Below are positions 35,716 through 46,444 of a stretch of 64,000 nucleotides of DNA, piece after piece. The stretch is from Allium sativum (taxonomy: Eukaryota; Streptophyta; Magnoliopsida; Asparagales; Amaryllidaceae). The stretch covers positions 480,716,861-480,780,860 of the forward strand of contig CM060920.1 of the NCBI GenBank assembly GCA_030737875.1. The letters are read 5' to 3'. Made by a program: the position numbers and the translations under genes. Position 1 is the stretch's first letter. Each line of letters begins with the position of its first letter. The notes under the pieces are model-generated. The model was not told where the DNA came from. It did not search any database and saw nothing but the letters and a program-made list of their open reading frames with translations.

Positions 35716-38455
35716 AGTTATTTCTAATGACTATTGGCCGAAAGACACCAAGATGATTATTCATCAATCAAGAAAAGAAGAGTTGATGAAGAGATATGAC
35801 TTTTGGGGTTATAGTAGTTAAAGTGTCCATTCATTCAAAATTCAAAATTTTGAAGCCAAGTCGGTTAAACTACTAAATCATTGATCTCATCGTCAAATTC
35901 TGGAAGATGTAAATATGATTCAGATTCTTCATCAACCGATGGAGAGCCAGAAACCGGAGATTCAAATATGTGTTTCACAACAATTCAGGGTTCAAAAAAT
36001 ATCAAAGAAATGGATCTAAAAACTGGGTACGCCATAATTTTTTTTTTTTTTTTTTGAATAGATGTTTTGTTTGCTTTGTTTTGAATTTGAAAATTAAAAT
36101 TCAAACCTGAAATTTAAAATTCAAATTCAAATTTTGAAATTCAAAATATCAATATTATAATAATAAATTTTGAATGCTTAGGATTAATATTATTTCAGGA
36201 AATAGTTAAACCTGGAATATAAATCGATAATTTAAAACCAAGAGTCACAAAACCATATGTCCTTTGAAATATGCATGTATGTCGACATACATAAATGAGC
36301 ATGTTGACATATGTTCCAATAAATTCAAATTTTGAATTTTCAAACTTCCCTCCATCCTTTTAATAGGAAAATGCTAATTCAAATTCTGATTATTAACTTT
36401 ATATGTCTACTTATTTTCTTATACCTTGTTTCTAAATATATATATTATAAGTATACAAATTAATAAAATTATATAGGCATGTTAATATGATATAAGAGTT
36501 AAACTAATTTTCATAAAATATAACTTTACTTATCTTTTATATATAGTTTAAACATGAATAGTTTAACTTATATATTATTTATGATTTCATAACAATTTTG
36601 GGTTATATTATCACAAATATTATTTGTAGCTTAATACTAATTTTGATCTTTTTAAGATTTATAAAAACTTGTATATTTAACTTAGTATTTTGATATATAT
36701 ATATATGATTTTATGTCTTAAATATGTAGTTTAAATATAAGAAGTTATAGATTTATAGCTTAATTTATATTCATATTTCATAATTTTGTAATAACTATAG
36801 AATTCTTTTAAATTTTAACATATAAATGGTTCTTTAACAAATTAATATATTTTGATTTCTAAAAGTTTAAGTTTAAAATTGATTTGTATCAAAAGACTGA
36901 TTTATATACAATTATGACTATATGTTTATATGATACAACTCTATATTCTCTTTAAAAAGATATTTAATTTTTACTATATTAAAAAGGGCACCTTACTAAG
37001 ATTATTTAACTCCACATTTAGAATTATTTCAAATATTTCATTATATATTATGAATACCATAAAATTTTCATCTTTACTATCCTTTAAATCTCTTTTATAA
37101 GTATCACTAACCTAAGTCTAGAAACTAATATAGATTACCCTTGTATATATGTATATGCATAATAGTTAGATAGTACTTTGGATATGATTTACCTAAATAG
37201 ATATAATTACCAAATAATTCTGATACTATCATTACACATCTTATTTCATATCATACGTAATTATTATAAATTATAGTACATCTCAAATTAAAATCATTCA
37301 CATCACAAGTTGCACTTCATTCAATATATCACTTCATATAGTTTTGTATATGACATACTGCATTTTTACCAACACACTGCATTATAAGTTAACTTTAACT
37401 CCACGCATAACAAGTATATAGTATGAAAAGTTTTTATTTAGGAATATTAATCAAATACATAACACATTTACGTTGTCTTGATTAACTTGGCTGACTTGTT
37501 TGGCTTGGTAGAGTTGATTGAATTGATTGACTTGGTTGATTTGACTGATTTGTTTGGTTTGTTTGGCTTGATTTGATTAACTTTTTTGAATTATTTGACA
37601 TGATTGAATTTCATTTGTGGTTGGTAGGTATGTTAGAAATATAATTTTGCATTTTTAGTCTATAGGAGCTTTATAGCTTTTAGGATAAATAGAAGTTATA
37701 AGAAATGTTTGGTTTTATGTTTGAATTGATTGATTGCTTTGCTTATATCATAATTTTAAGCATATCATATTAGAGTTACTTCTTAGTCTAGATTAAAGTC
37801 TAATTATAGTTTTAAGGGAATAAGAGTTTAGGATAGGTCTAGTCTTGTATTAGATTAGGGGGTGTTTTTGAGTTTCTAAGAATTAGTTGAAGATTCAAGA
37901 ATGCTTTGGTCAATTTAATTGTTTAATATTACTTGTTTAAATTGCTTGATTGTTTGAATTGCTTGTTTGCATGAATTGCTTGTTTGAATTGCTTGTTTGG
38001 ATTGATTTGCTTAATTAAATTGATTGGTTTGATTAGGTCATTATCCTTCTATTTAGTCTGTAGACTAGTGTAGTCATAGATTTGGGGGAATTATAGAAAT
38101 TTATAGAGAATTACATATTAAGGGAGAGTTATAGATTTAGAGGAAGTAATATACAGAATTAGGATATTGTATAAGCATAAATTTAGAGGGAGTATTTTAT
38201 AAGGTACAGATAGACTTAGGATTCAAGGGGAGTACTTTACTTTAGTATAGGAGTTATTTATATAGTTATAGGATTTAAGTGGAGTTGTTTTAGAATTTCT
38301 TTTTGATGATGTCAAAAGGGGAGAAATTATAAAATATAGACATAGTTTATACGATTCATATAGACAATGGGAGTATTAAAAGGATCATCATCAACAGGTA
38401 TGAACAGTTATGATATTTTATAAAATAAGGTTGTTATCATCAAAAAAGGGGAGAT
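35716..38455 (+). other. B interior, right part: AT-rich, no pol
   Basis: After about 100 bp that might be a gag remnant, the region is very AT-rich with stops in all frames. It contains an 18-base T run (36038-36055), repetitive TTGATTGAATTGATTGACTT-like sequence (37476-37600 and 37916-38035), and two PPT-like purine runs (about 38317-38330 and 38442-38454). No RT, integrase, protease or envelope-like frame was recognised. Confidence 0.7.
38442..38454 (+). other. B polypurine tract
   Basis: AAAAAAGGGGAGA one base before the 3' LTR. Confidence 0.85.
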
Positions 38456-39821
38456 TGTTGGAGAATGGAGTTTTGATGACAACAACCTTATTTCAAGTAT
38501 CATTGATTATAAAATATACGCTAACACTTTTTGTATAGAATATATATATATAAATGCAGGAATTATATATTGAAAATATTATTGAAGACTGTATAGTTAT
38601 AAAGATGATAAAGATTCAAAGATCAGAGAAATTTTCAAGACTCATGAGTAATCAAGACTTCAAGGGTTCAAGAATTCAAGATCAATATAGTTATAGAGTC
38701 TAAATTTTGTAAGACTCTAAATAGCACTCCAGGTTCAAATTCTAATTTTCAAATTTTGATTTTCAATTCTATCCTCAATCCTCTCTATTTTATTTTTCTA
38801 TTTTGTTTCTATTTTTATTCTTCTTTGTTTTTCAAACTTAGATTTTTTATATATTTTATATTTATACTTTATATAGCATAAAACCTTATAATTTGATAAA
38901 TATATTTATATAATTTAAAAGTATATTTTCATATGATTTTCTATCATATAATATATTTACAACACTAGAATTTTACTCAAGAATTTCTAGAATTAGTTTT
39001 ATATCAATATACTTGAATAATGTTTTGAAAATGAAAAATACACATGACTATGTCGACATAGTAAAAAGTGTATGTCGACATATAATAGCAATTTTTCCTA
39101 ATTTTGAAGGGAAGTGTCTTTTCACTTTTTGAAACGCTTCAGAACCATTGCAACCCTTCATACTCTATAAAAAGAGGTTAAAACTGAACGTTTTAATATA
39201 TCTTCTTCTCTAACTTCATACTCTTTCATTCCACCATTATTCTTGATCATTTTCATGGTTTTTACACTTATACTCTACCGTATTCAATTCTGTTTTTATA
39301 AAACTTCTTCTCTCTACACTCTCCACTCTCTGAATCAAGTGCTATTGAAGCGTTATAGGGATGTTTTGTAATTGATTGGGTTGAATAAACCTTGTTGTGA
39401 GTCAAAGAGGGGTCGGTGTGTCCTTGTGGGCCGTGAAATCAAGTAAATAGGAGTCAGTGTGTTCTTGTGAGCCGTGAAATCAAGAAAGTAGGAATCGGTG
39501 TCTCCTTGTGAGCCATGAAATCAGGGAGGGTGTAATTGACTATTGAAAGAGTAATAAAACTCTGCACAATCCAACATTGTGCAGGACTGGACGTAGGAGT
39601 GATCCGAACCAGTATAAAATATATTGTGTTCTTTCCTTTTCTGCATTTTTTTTTCTGTTTATCTTATTTGTGTTTGAATCTGTGTCTGTGATTTTGTTTA
39701 TGGTGTTTGATTCATCCTATAGTACACATTAGTTTTAGATTTTGTTTAAATTCTTACAAACACTATTCACCCCCCTCTAGTGTTTCCTTTGCCTTAACCA
39801 TCCATTCCGTAGTCCCTAACA
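38456..39821 (+). repeat. B 3' LTR (1366 bp)
   Basis: An intact copy, TGTTGGAGAATGG...CCCTAACA, used to confirm that C split the 5' LTR. TATAAAAA at 39166-39173; U5 repeat array at 39411-39530 with the exact C target sequence TCCTTGTGAGCC undisturbed. Confidence 0.95.
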
Positions 39822-39826
39822 ATTAT

Positions 39827-41463
39827 TGGATAAGGTGAGTGATTTTCATGTTTATACATTAATTATGGCTAATTAGGTTCAATTAGCGAATTAATGACTG
39901 CTAAAAATATGTAAATTCATATTTATGTCACATATATGAATTTGGTTGATTCTACATGTTACAACCGATGTTTGGTATGTTTTATGATTGCATGGGGAAG
40001 TTAGAATGGTTGAGAACGTCGTCGTTTGGCGAAATTTGCTCGTTGGAAAAATTGTAGGGTTTCGGTTAGAACCCCGATCTGAACCGGATAGGAGGAGACC
40101 CAATCTGAACCGGATAGGAGAAGGAGACCCAATCTGAATCGAATAGGAGGAGGAGACCCCACCTAAACTGGATAGGAAGAGGAAACCCGATCTGACGGAT
40201 AGAAGGAGGAGACCCAAACCGAACCGGATAGGAGGAGGAGACCCAAACCGAACCGGATAGGAGGAGGAGACCCAAACCGAACCGGATAGGAGGAGGAGAC
40301 CCAAACCGAACCAGTTTAGAGGAGGAGACCCGAACCAAATCGGGTAGGAGGAGACCAGAACTGAACCGGATAGTGGAGGAGACCCGAACCAAACCGAACA
40401 ACAATTCGACCAAAACCCGAGATGCAAAGAAAGTGCAAGTGGGAAGTTATCGCTCAGGATCTAGATGGGATCCAACGAGTTGACTTCAAGAGTTGGGCTT
40501 TACTGCGATACATGCGCAAACAAGTTATCGATATCTACAACTTTGGTTCACCATTGAGAGACGGGGCGTGTAGATGAACCAGAGCCAGGGCGGTGTGAAC
40601 TGGTTGGCCATACCCCAGAGCCAGGGTGGTGTGGACTGGGTAGGTTTGTTGACTATAGACCAGGGCGGCATGGTCATAGCAATAGTTGTACGGAGTACAG
40701 GGCGGTGTGGACCCATCATGGCCCCAATAGATTTGGTTATCAAAGCGGTGGATATTGTATGTTTTACGCACTGAGTGAGAGATATGAGGAATGATTGCTA
40801 TATTTGATGTTTGATATCATCATGACACGCACATTTCCATTTTTCACTCTATGTCAGTGCTAACTTAGAGTATTGTCCATCTTGTTGTGCTAACTCTTTG
40901 GTTGCAGGTCTAGGTCAGGTATGATTATTTGTACCTGCTATTGCTTTATTCTGTTACATAGAATTGCTATCGCTCACACTAGACTTTCGTCTGACCAAAA
41001 ATTTTATGTCTCTTCTTACTACTCTGGGTGCTCCTAAACGAGCAGACTAGATGAAGGTTAAGTGGTTTTGCACGAGTAGCTGTCTAGAGACGAGCAGGAG
41101 GCTTCTATGTACTCTATATATGTTCTCCCTGTGTTGTTGCTAGTCACTGCTTTGGGCATTAGTAGTGTACCTCTTTTATTTCCTTTTAGAGACAGTATTT
41201 TAAAGTTCTAATAATTGGATATGAAACTTTATTTTGGATTCCGCTACACTGATGGATATGTTTTAGTTTTTAGTTTATGTATTGTCTCTCCTGTTTTACA
41301 TCAAGTTATGTTATTATTATATTTTATTCCATGCGATGTATGATATACTACAGGTTCTTTGGTAATTCATCGTTCCAACCCTTTTGACGATCGTCCCATG
41401 ATAGTCGGGCATTGGCACAACGCATTTGGGGGAAATTTCTGATGGTACGGGGAGGCCATCACA
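39827..41463 (+). repeat. A 3' LTR, right part
   Basis: Continues the A LTR from ATTATTGG after the B target-site copy. It ends GGCCATCACA at 41463, followed by TAGGG. Contains the partner minisatellite. Confidence 0.9.
40073..40399. repeat. 29-bp minisatellite in the A 3' LTR
   Basis: About 11 full units and a partial one. Three consecutive units at 40213-40299 are identical, indicating recent local expansion. Several units are shortened by 2-3 bases. Minus-strand open frames of 115-178 codons here are artefacts. Confidence 0.95.
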
Positions 41464-42282
41464 TAGGGTGTGTGCCCCTGGCTAACAGCTTTATTCAGGA
41501 TATGCTGCACTACTTCCGACTAGCGCCATCGCAGCTTCATCTTTCTGCCTCCCTTTTAGGTATCTACATTCTCTACACGGAGTACTTGTAGTTAGAACCC
41601 ACAGTAGAGGACATCCGGTATGTATTTTAGTTGAAGAGGCTAGTTAACATTTCGCCATCTCAATATTTCCTGAAAGCTTCGCCCAACACCATGTTCTTTG
41701 TCGAGAAATGGCCTAAGCTAACTGTGTATAAGCACGACTGGTTCTTTGTGCACTATCTTCCTCGATTTACAAGGAAATGGTTGGAAGGAAGTAAGCATTT
41801 TACTTTACTTTTATTGTGGAACCCGTGGGTTTGGCGACTTAAGTTCAACTTCGTTTTCGTATGACAGGAAATCCTGAGGCGCCTAAAAACCTAGAGTATC
41901 AACAGCTTCTTGAATCTTTATTAACAATTTCATCTTAATCGCGTTCCACCATGAGCATTCTAAACCAGGACTGTCTTCGTCGTGCAGGGATGCTCCGCGA
42001 CGATCAGGCAACAATTAGGCTAGCCGGTTGTGGAAAGAAAGTGGAGGCCAGGAAAGAAGCAGATTCTCTGAGTCGAAAGAAGTAGATGCCCCATGTCGGG
42101 CCTAAACCACACAAAGCAACAAAGATCGAGGAGGGAACTGGTGGAGGCAAGATTGGCAATGAGGGGGTAGTTTCCAGGAACGAGGACCCATCGAGCGCCC
42201 TTGTTCTGCCTACGACAGACGAGGTAGGGGTAGGAGAGTCGACCAGGTCACAGTCTCCAGCAACTCCCTCAGAGACCGCCAT
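41464..42282 (+). pseudogene. F antisense extra gene (aORF), piece 2
   Basis: Continues the frame of piece 1 through the A insertion point: ANSFIQDMLHYFRLAPSQL is typical of the PF04195-like domain in this gene type (tentative). A TAG follows, then another open stretch with FFVEKWPKLTVYKHDWFF. A likely intron follows (GTAAGC near 41791 to ATGACAG near 41871). The next part is charged, with a Lys/Arg/Glu-rich stretch, and runs into the E target site GCCAT. Frame and sense continue after E at 53429. Several stops make it a pseudogene. Confidence 0.55.
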
Positions 42283-42546
42283 TGTAACACCCCGTGAATT
42301 ATATAACCGTGAAATTCATAAATTAAATCATAACTAATTTCAAATCAAAGAATTAAGGGAAACGGGATACGCCATTGTGTTCGTCTCGGAAAAATACACG
42401 AAATAGAGTCCGAGTTTTCGAAAAACGGAGTCCGTATGAAGAAGATATGGCCTCCGGAAGTTTCAGAATTCAGGTTAAAATTCAAACAGACGAAAACAGC
42501 TCAGAAAAACAAGTTTAAAATTCAAAATCGGGCCCAATTGGCCAGG

Positions 42547-42705
42547 GCGGGAAAATTCCCGCCTAAGGCACCCAGGTCGACTTGGCAGTCGACCTGGGCT
42601 AGCCAGGTCGACAGGGCAGTCGACCTGGGTAACCCGTGTCGACTGCCAAGTCGACACGGTGTCGACTGGGCTGTCGACCTGGCCCCAGAGCCAGGTCGAA
42701 CCCAG
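42547..42705. promoter_or_regulatory. E2F-like palindrome and GTCGAC hairpin chain, E 5' LTR
   Basis: GGCGGGAAAATTCCCGCC (42547-42564) is a near-perfect palindrome with TTTCCCGC on one strand and ATTCCCGC on the other. The following 42571-42705 has eight GTCGAC sites forming successive hairpins; the first has 12-base arms CCCAGGTCGACT and AGTCGACCTGGG around TGGC, and the third CGTGTCGACT and AGTCGACACG around GCCA. Confidence 0.7.
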
Positions 42706-42858
42706 CCCACCCTGGCTGGCCAGGTCTGTGTTTGGTCGATTTTCTGAACCTTGCCTTGTCACTAGGGCTAGGTGTCAGCTCCTGGTTGGCCTCTCCTTCA
42801 AACGAACGGCTATTATTGAACCAAGCTTCATCGACGGTCTAAATCAACTCACAAACTC

Positions 42859-42866
42859 TATAAAAA
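42859..42866 (+). promoter_or_regulatory. E 5' LTR TATA box
   Basis: TATAAAAA in ACTCTATAAAAAGGACC; repeated at 50009-50016. Confidence 0.75.
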
Positions 42867-43335
42867 GGACCTAAGACTAACCCTAATTCACACAAACTAA
42901 AATGGAGCTGAGACCGTCATGTTGCTGAGGAGAGACTAAAGATAGCCGTCGGAAATTGAGAGGCAATTAGAAGAATAAACAAAAGCTTAAAGCAACGTCA
43001 AATCAATCAAAACAACGCCTACAACAAAGGATAGCATCTCCAAATTCAGAATTCAGATTTCTGAATTGAAGATTCGCCATACGCTGTAAGTAGAGTGCTA
43101 TTCCGATGTGAATTAAATAATTGTGTTGATTTGTGTAATGTAAGAAATGGAATTGTGGCGATAATAATCTATATTTGTATGTTGCTTTGATGCAAAACGA
43201 TTTGGGAATATTATGGAATACGATTGGATATTTGCAAGTACGCGATTTGCGTTGGAAACGAAATGGAATTGTGGCGGTAATGACTTATATTTGTATGTTA
43301 TTTTGATTCTAAACGATTTGGCAATGCTATGGTTT

Positions 43336-43650
43336 GATTCATACAAGTATATGGTTTATGTTGACAACCACATGTTGTGGAATTTTGATTGGGACTCATG
43401 CAAACATATGATTCATATTGAAAACTACATGTTTGTGGTAGTTATTTACAACACCCATTTGATAATTGCAAGCATATGATTCATGTTGAAAGTAACAACT
43501 ATATGTTGTAATAATTTATTTAAGATTCATGCAAGTATATGATTCATGTTAACAACTATATGTTGTAATAATTTGTTTAAGATTCATGCAAGTATATGAT
43601 TCATGTTAACAACTATATGTTATGATATTTTAATTGGAATTCATGATTCG
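43336..43650 (+). repeat. 57-bp tandem repeat in the E 5' LTR leader
   Basis: About five copies of a unit starting GATTCATGCAAGTATATG and containing ACAACTATATGTTGTAA. The third and fourth copies are nearly identical, the first two diverged. Partner block at 50486-50800. Confidence 0.85.
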
Positions 43651-44239
43651 TTATTATGCTAATATGATGAACATACTTTTATGACCACTTTTAGTGTGTA
43701 ATTGAATCGACTAAGTATTATGATTCATATGAAGTTATGTTGGAATTGGCATCATAGTTATAAAAATCATATTTTTGTGATAGTGACAAAACCACGCATC
43801 TTTGTAAATTTGTATTAATTTTATGAACATGACTAAACTATGTTCGTTATTATGCCCAATTGAAAAACATGTTTTTAGGCTCATGTTGTTATCATAAGTT
43901 ACATTAGAATTACATTCCTCTTGCAAGTTTACATAGATAAAATAAAAACCATGATGTAAGTTTAGATATGTTTATGCTATAATTCTATGAATAGAATGAA
44001 AACCATGATTCATATAAGAATTAGGTTGGGATAATTCTAGTTGAACCATACTTTTGTATTAGTGACAAAAGTAAGTTCCTTTTTGTTAACATGTAGTGAT
44101 TTTATGAACACGATTAGTTTATATCATGCCTAAATAAAAATATAGGCTTATATTTCTAGTCAAGACCCTGTGCCAATAATAATGATATCTAATTTAGTTA
44201 GATTCTTAATTTCAAGTTTACATGGTTAGTTGAACCTAT

Positions 44240-44530
44240 GATTCATGTTTAAGTTTATGCCATAATCATATGAATAAAATAGTTCATGTTTAAGTATTGT
44301 CTATGCATTAACCATATGAATAAAATGATTCATGTATTATTTATGCCATGATTATATGAATAGAACGATGCATGTTTAAGTACTGCTTATGCCATAATCA
44401 TATGAATAAAATAATTCATGTTTAAGTATTGTCTATGCATTAACCATATGAATAGAATGATTTATGTTTAAGTATTGCTTATTGCTATGATTATATGGAT
44501 AAAATGATTCATGTTATGCCATGATTATAT
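44240..44530 (+). repeat. About 55-bp tandem repeat in the E 5' LTR leader
   Basis: Five to six degenerate copies of a unit with CATATGAATAAAATGATTCA and TGTTTAAGTATTG. Partner block at about 51401-51690. Confidence 0.8.
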
Positions 44531-44924
44531 GATGTTACAATTGCAAGTTCACATGTGCCTATTTTATGTTAATTGAATCGTTCGTTGCAAGTTCATGCGT
44601 TCACACTCCCCTTTTTCATGATATCTTATAAACACCATGTTGTAAGCCTCCCCTTTTCATTTGGCTTAATTGGGTTTAAGTATTAAACCCAACACACCTT
44701 ACATTGGAGCGAACGTGTAAAACGGGGGTAATGACGTTTGGGCTAAAATATAGAATATATGTGTTGGCATGTTCAACGCATGCCAACAATCTTGAAAAGC
44801 AATTAAGTGGCATAAATGAAATTTAACCAATAAAGATGAATTTGAATAATGGGCCGCAAATATTTACATATAAAAAGAAAAGAGACAAAATATGTAAATG
44901 TAGAAAATACGATGTGTTTAACCC

Positions 44925-45005
44925 GAGGTTGGATTGAGTTGTGATGTAAACCTGCCCGGAACCGCCCGGCTGTCCAGGAGTCACAACAATACGTATCCAA
45001 TGTGG
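44925..45005 (+). other. Structured leader module, E 5' LTR copy 1
   Basis: CGAGGTTGGAT...; outer arms TTGGAT/ATCCAA and inner arms GTTGTGA/TCACAAC pair perfectly around CTGCCCGGAACCGCCCGGC. Ends CCAATGTGGGTGG. Confidence 0.85.
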
Positions 45006-45035
45006 GTGGTTAAACACGGAGCCCAATAAGGACCC

Positions 45036-45120
45036 GAGGTTAGACTGAGTTGTGGCGTAAGACTGCCCGGACCCAACCGGCAACAGGCAGCCACAACAAT
45101 ACCTGTCTAATGTGAGAGGT
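45036..45120 (+). other. Structured leader module, E 5' LTR copy 2
   Basis: Outer arms TTAGAC (45040-45045) and GTCTAA (45105-45110), and inner arms GTTGTGGC (45049-45056) and GCCACAAC (45090-45097), are perfect. Apical CTGCCCGGACCCAACCGGCA. Ends TAATGTGAGAGGTC. Confidence 0.87.
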
Positions 45121-45512
45121 CAAGGCTTTAATAAGACAATTAAGGCTGAGTCAGGATTGATAGGATTAAGTAAATTATATTAATACTTAATCAAAATGGA
45201 ACATGCTAAACTAAACAGACTGATTGGGGGGTTAGGTTTATAAAACACTTAACCAACTTAGCATGTTGGCTAGAAATAGAAAACCTAGTAGCGGAGGACC
45301 CTTTTCGCAGTAACCCTACAAGGTATCATGATACCCTGAAACTAGGCAGGGTGGGGCACGATTACTGGGCTGATTGTAAGAGGTCAAATCGACGGCGGTG
45401 GTGCAGCAGTGTAGGTTCTAACGGGGTGCGGGCGTGCACACACTCCGGCGCAGAAAAATAAGGCACTGGGCACCAGTAGCATACCTGTGCATTCTAGGAT
45501 TGTGTCGGGCCG

Positions 45513-45543
45513 CCACCATGGGACTTGATACACCCCATGGTGG
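45513..45543 (+). other. Second conserved hairpin, E 5' LTR
   Basis: CCACCATGGG and CCCATGGTGG form a perfect 10-bp stem with an 11-base loop containing TTGATACAC. Partner at 52674-52704. Confidence 0.7.
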
Positions 45544-46259
45544 GACCAGCATAGGTAACTACAACATCGGGGGCCGTAAGACACATGTAACTATGCAAGT
45601 AGGAGCCGATCATCATAAAATGGATCACTTCACCCTGGTTATGGGGTGCCTGTTGGGAACTAGTTTATATGGGTACAGAGATTACTATGGGGTACGACAG
45701 TATATTCGACCCTAGACAACTTAACTAAGTATATGGTGCTTTCCCATTTCTAGTTTATACTTATCACACCCAGTTCTTTATTCATAGACTGAATAGTCCT
45801 AGACTTACTCAGGCTTTATGTCTGACTCTACTTTTCTTTCGTCTTCTTTTCCTCCGTCCCCCCCCCCAGGTCCATAGGGAGGGAATACCGCGGCTTGACT
45901 AGCCTTCATATCCAGCTTGAAGAGAAAGAATGTATTGCTTGGATCTTTTCGTTTTGGACTATGGCTTTGGACAGTAACTATGGGACTTTTGCAGTTTATT
46001 TATGTTTCCTTTATGCTTCTTTAAATAATGTAATCAAGACAGTTATGAAGATGTTATGTTTTTGGAAGTATTGTAAAACAAATTATGGCATGGATTGTGT
46101 AACACATATTTTAATGAAATAAAAGTTGTTGTTTTCCGCTGTTCAAAAATATGTGTTCTTATATCTGTCTTGTATATCTGTGACTTATACTTATAAACCT
46201 CCACCAAAATTAGGGCATTCCCTTTGAGAGTGACCCTAACGGAGGTGGGGTGTCTCACT

Positions 46260-46271
46260 TGGTATCAGAGC
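46260..46271 (+). other. E primer-binding site (tRNA-Met)
   Basis: TGGTATCAGAGC two bases after the LTR end. Confidence 0.92.
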
Positions 46272-46444
46272 CAGGTTTACCAGATAAGATAAAAAGTTTT
46301 GAAAAATAATTTTCAAAAAAGAAATTTTAAAGAAGCATTTTTTTTAAAATATTATTTTGTTTTAAAAGGCAAAGTCCCCCCCCCCCCAAAGCCATAGGTA
46401 CTATCTCTTATCTTTCATTTTGAATCTATCCTTTCTGTTTCAGC

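Larger units (their letters stand above)
11972..39821 (+). mobile_element. B: non-autonomous LTR retrotransposon without pol, nested in A
   Basis: 5' LTR 11972-13020 plus 24066-24381 (1365 bp after removing C); 3' LTR 38456-39821 (1366 bp). TSD ATTAT at 11967-11971 and 39822-39826. LTRs run TGTTGGAGAATGG...CCCTAACA. The interior after removing D is about 3.0 kb and contains a PBS, a gag-start-like stretch, a long AT-rich region and a PPT, but no protease, RT or integrase. The PPT and LTR start resemble Ty1/copia Sirevirus-type signals (inference). It must have been mobilised in trans. It hosts C and D. Confidence 0.9.
4309..41463 (+). mobile_element. A: Ty3/gypsy chromovirus (Tekay-like), nested in F
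   Basis: The 5' LTR is 4309-6633. The 3' LTR is 11369-11971 plus 39827-41463, split by element B. LTRs start TGYAACGACC and end CATCACA. The flanking target site is CAGGG (4304-4308) and TAGGG (41464-41468), one mismatch. The interior (6634-11368) carries the tRNA-Met PBS, a gag-pol pseudogene and a polypurine tract. With B removed the element is about 9.3 kb. It ends with a chromodomain, hence chromovirus. Stops, frameshifts, an RNase H deletion and clear LTR divergence show it is old and inactive. Confidence 0.9.
42283..46257 (+). repeat. E 5' LTR (3975 bp)
   Basis: TGTAACACCCCGTG...GGGGTGTCTCA. Layout: E2F-like near-palindrome 42547-42564, GTCGAC hairpin chain 42571-42705, TATA 42859-42866, tandem repeats 43336-43650 and 44240-44530, leader modules 44925-45005 and 45036-45120, hairpin 45513-45543, poly-C tract near 45858. 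Confidence 0.95.

Noticed and set aside
39891..40427. Minus-strand 178- and 115-codon repetitive frames
   Set aside because: Same minisatellite in the other LTR of A.
42436..42874. Several 60-100-codon frames on both strands, repeated identically at 49586-50024
   Set aside because: They lie in the U3 palindrome block of the E LTR; presence in both LTRs and on both strands reflects the inverted repeats, not coding.
45434..45715. 93-codon plus-strand frame, also at 52595-52876
   Set aside because: In the LTR leader across the second hairpin; no domain, and a minus-strand frame overlaps it.
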